Under the pieces are notes generated by a model. That model was not told the DNA's origin, searched no databases, and saw nothing but the letters and a program-made list of their open reading frames with translations. Shown in pieces: positions 63,252 through 64,000 of a DNA stretch of 64,000 bases (positions within the stretch are counted from its first letter, which is position 1; each line of letters begins with the position of its first letter). Where the stretch lies: assembly GCA_029582155.1 (NCBI GenBank), contig CM055902.1:14954086-15018085 (forward strand). The letters run 5' to 3'. This DNA is from Panopea generosa (lineage: Eukaryota > Mollusca > Bivalvia > Adapedonta > Hiatellidae). A program made the position numbers and the translations under genes.

Positions 63252-63318
63252 CTGATGACAAAGTAAACATCATGCCGAAGATGATAAAACCAAACTCAAC
63301 GTTATAAAACATCTGTTC
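63252..63318 (-). CDS. Signal-peptide exon with start codon
   Basis: Acceptor ACCTTTTTTATTCCAG ends at 63319. Six 5'-UTR bases precede ATG at 63312-63310. Twenty codons plus one base follow, then donor CAG|GTATTATG. The peptide MFYNVEFGFIIFGMMFTLSS has a hydrophobic core (FGFIIFGMMFTL) and small residues after it. Spliced to the next exon it gives SSA-LVDG, a plausible signal-peptidase site. The phase-1 end matches every other exon. An upstream in-frame ATG in the genomic frame lies across the acceptor and is not used in this model. An untranslated first exon must lie above 63319. Confidence 0.82.
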
Positions 63319-64000
63319 CTGGAATAAAAAAGGTATCAATAATCGACAATATACTTAAAGTATGATAAATATGTTAAAGAGGTATATACTTTTTGTTCAC
63401 GAAATGATCCAACTGAACATATCCTGAAAGAAACCTATGTAACTTGAAGAAATCGGTACGATTTTCTACAACAATTTGTGTTACTTTCTAGAAATCAATG
63501 TTTAAAAAGGTCGTCTATAAACAATTGTATTCGTGATTGATTTTAGAAATCTGAAAATTAATTATTGTCACGTGACATGCAAAATGAAGTGTCTATCGGC
63601 ACGACAGTCGTGCACATTATTTTACTTATTCGCACAACAGTCGTGCCCATTATTGTCTTTATCAGCGCGACGGTCATTATTGCCCTACTCCACACGAGGG
63701 TAATGCCGATATTGTTTCTTATTGGCAGGACAGGTGCTCGACAAGGGAAGTAAGTCACGTCAGATATCCAATAGGCGTTAGTGTATATTCGGGCATTTCC
63801 CAGCATTTTCAAAATTAGTTTGCAGGATCTGACACTTTTCATTTCAAACAGAATTGTATTAAACGAGTTCAGGTAAAATTACTTTTCCTGGACGAGTATA
63901 ATAAAATTCTTTATGAATTGACAGCAAGTGTTTGATTCTATTGATTACAATATCATGCACAGATAAAAATTTAAATAAATAACTTACAAAAGGCCATATA
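63319..64000 (-). promoter_or_regulatory. 5' intron and likely upstream region, with palindromic 33-bp repeats
   Basis: The acceptor at 63319 implies an untranslated exon further up, inside or beyond this stretch; I cannot place it or a TATA box. At 63599-63613 and 63632-63646 near-palindromes (GCACGACAGTCGTGC and GCACAACAGTCGTGC) recur 33 bp apart, with a weaker third at about 63665. They could be protein-binding repeats or just a minisatellite. Confidence 0.4.

Overview
This is a eukaryotic, AT-rich, intron- and repeat-dominated window. The mix of tRNA-headed SINEs with AATC-type tails, a Ty3/Gypsy element whose Gag resembles PNMA-like mollusc copies, and L1/Tx1-like and Jockey-group-like LINEs suggests a lophotrochozoan, most likely a bivalve mollusc. 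That assignment is inferred from repeat style, not from a marker gene.

The main content is one large gene on the minus strand, from about 63.3 kb down to 25.8 kb. I rebuilt it exon by exon from conserved cysteines, splice sites and reading phase. A 20-codon signal-peptide exon (63252-63318) is followed by 13 exons that each encode exactly one six-cysteine EGF-like domain. A last exon (25817-25905) encodes a hydrophobic tail that looks like a GPI-anchor signal and ends in TAA. Every internal junction is phase 1, so any EGF exon can be duplicated, lost or skipped without breaking the frame. The joined coding length is 1665 nt, predicting 554 residues: a secreted, probably GPI-anchored, Notch-like EGF-repeat protein. 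I cannot name an orthologue.

The introns record how the gene grew. A 6.7-kb unit carrying two EGF exons plus a LINE and a SINE is tandemly repeated (30659-37387, 37388-44023, and a truncated third copy 44024 to about 46340). A 2.04-kb unit carrying one EGF exon plus an 18-nt exon remnant is repeated at 51063-53104 and 53105-55139. The intron blocks around the 55.4 and 59.3 kb exons are also copies of each other, with a 0.8-kb stretch inverted in place at about 59.46-60.24 kb.

Below 25.8 kb, still on the minus strand, are isolated EGF exons: a frameshifted one at 12.8 kb, an intact calcium-binding one at 10.2 kb and a decayed one at 10.8 kb. The last two sit among 179-bp repeats. They look like remnants or the 5' part of a second family member that continues outside the window or is a pseudogene.

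The left 10 kb is mostly dead transposons: two Gypsy fragments head to head (2840-4152 minus, 4137-8356 plus) and an L1/Tx1-like LINE fragment (8357-9578). Other repeats include two SINE families, a seven-copy 63-bp tandem array of tRNA-like SINE heads (23.65-24.08 kb), a composite inverted CGATGG-type minisatellite (10.9-11.5 kb) and several microsatellites.
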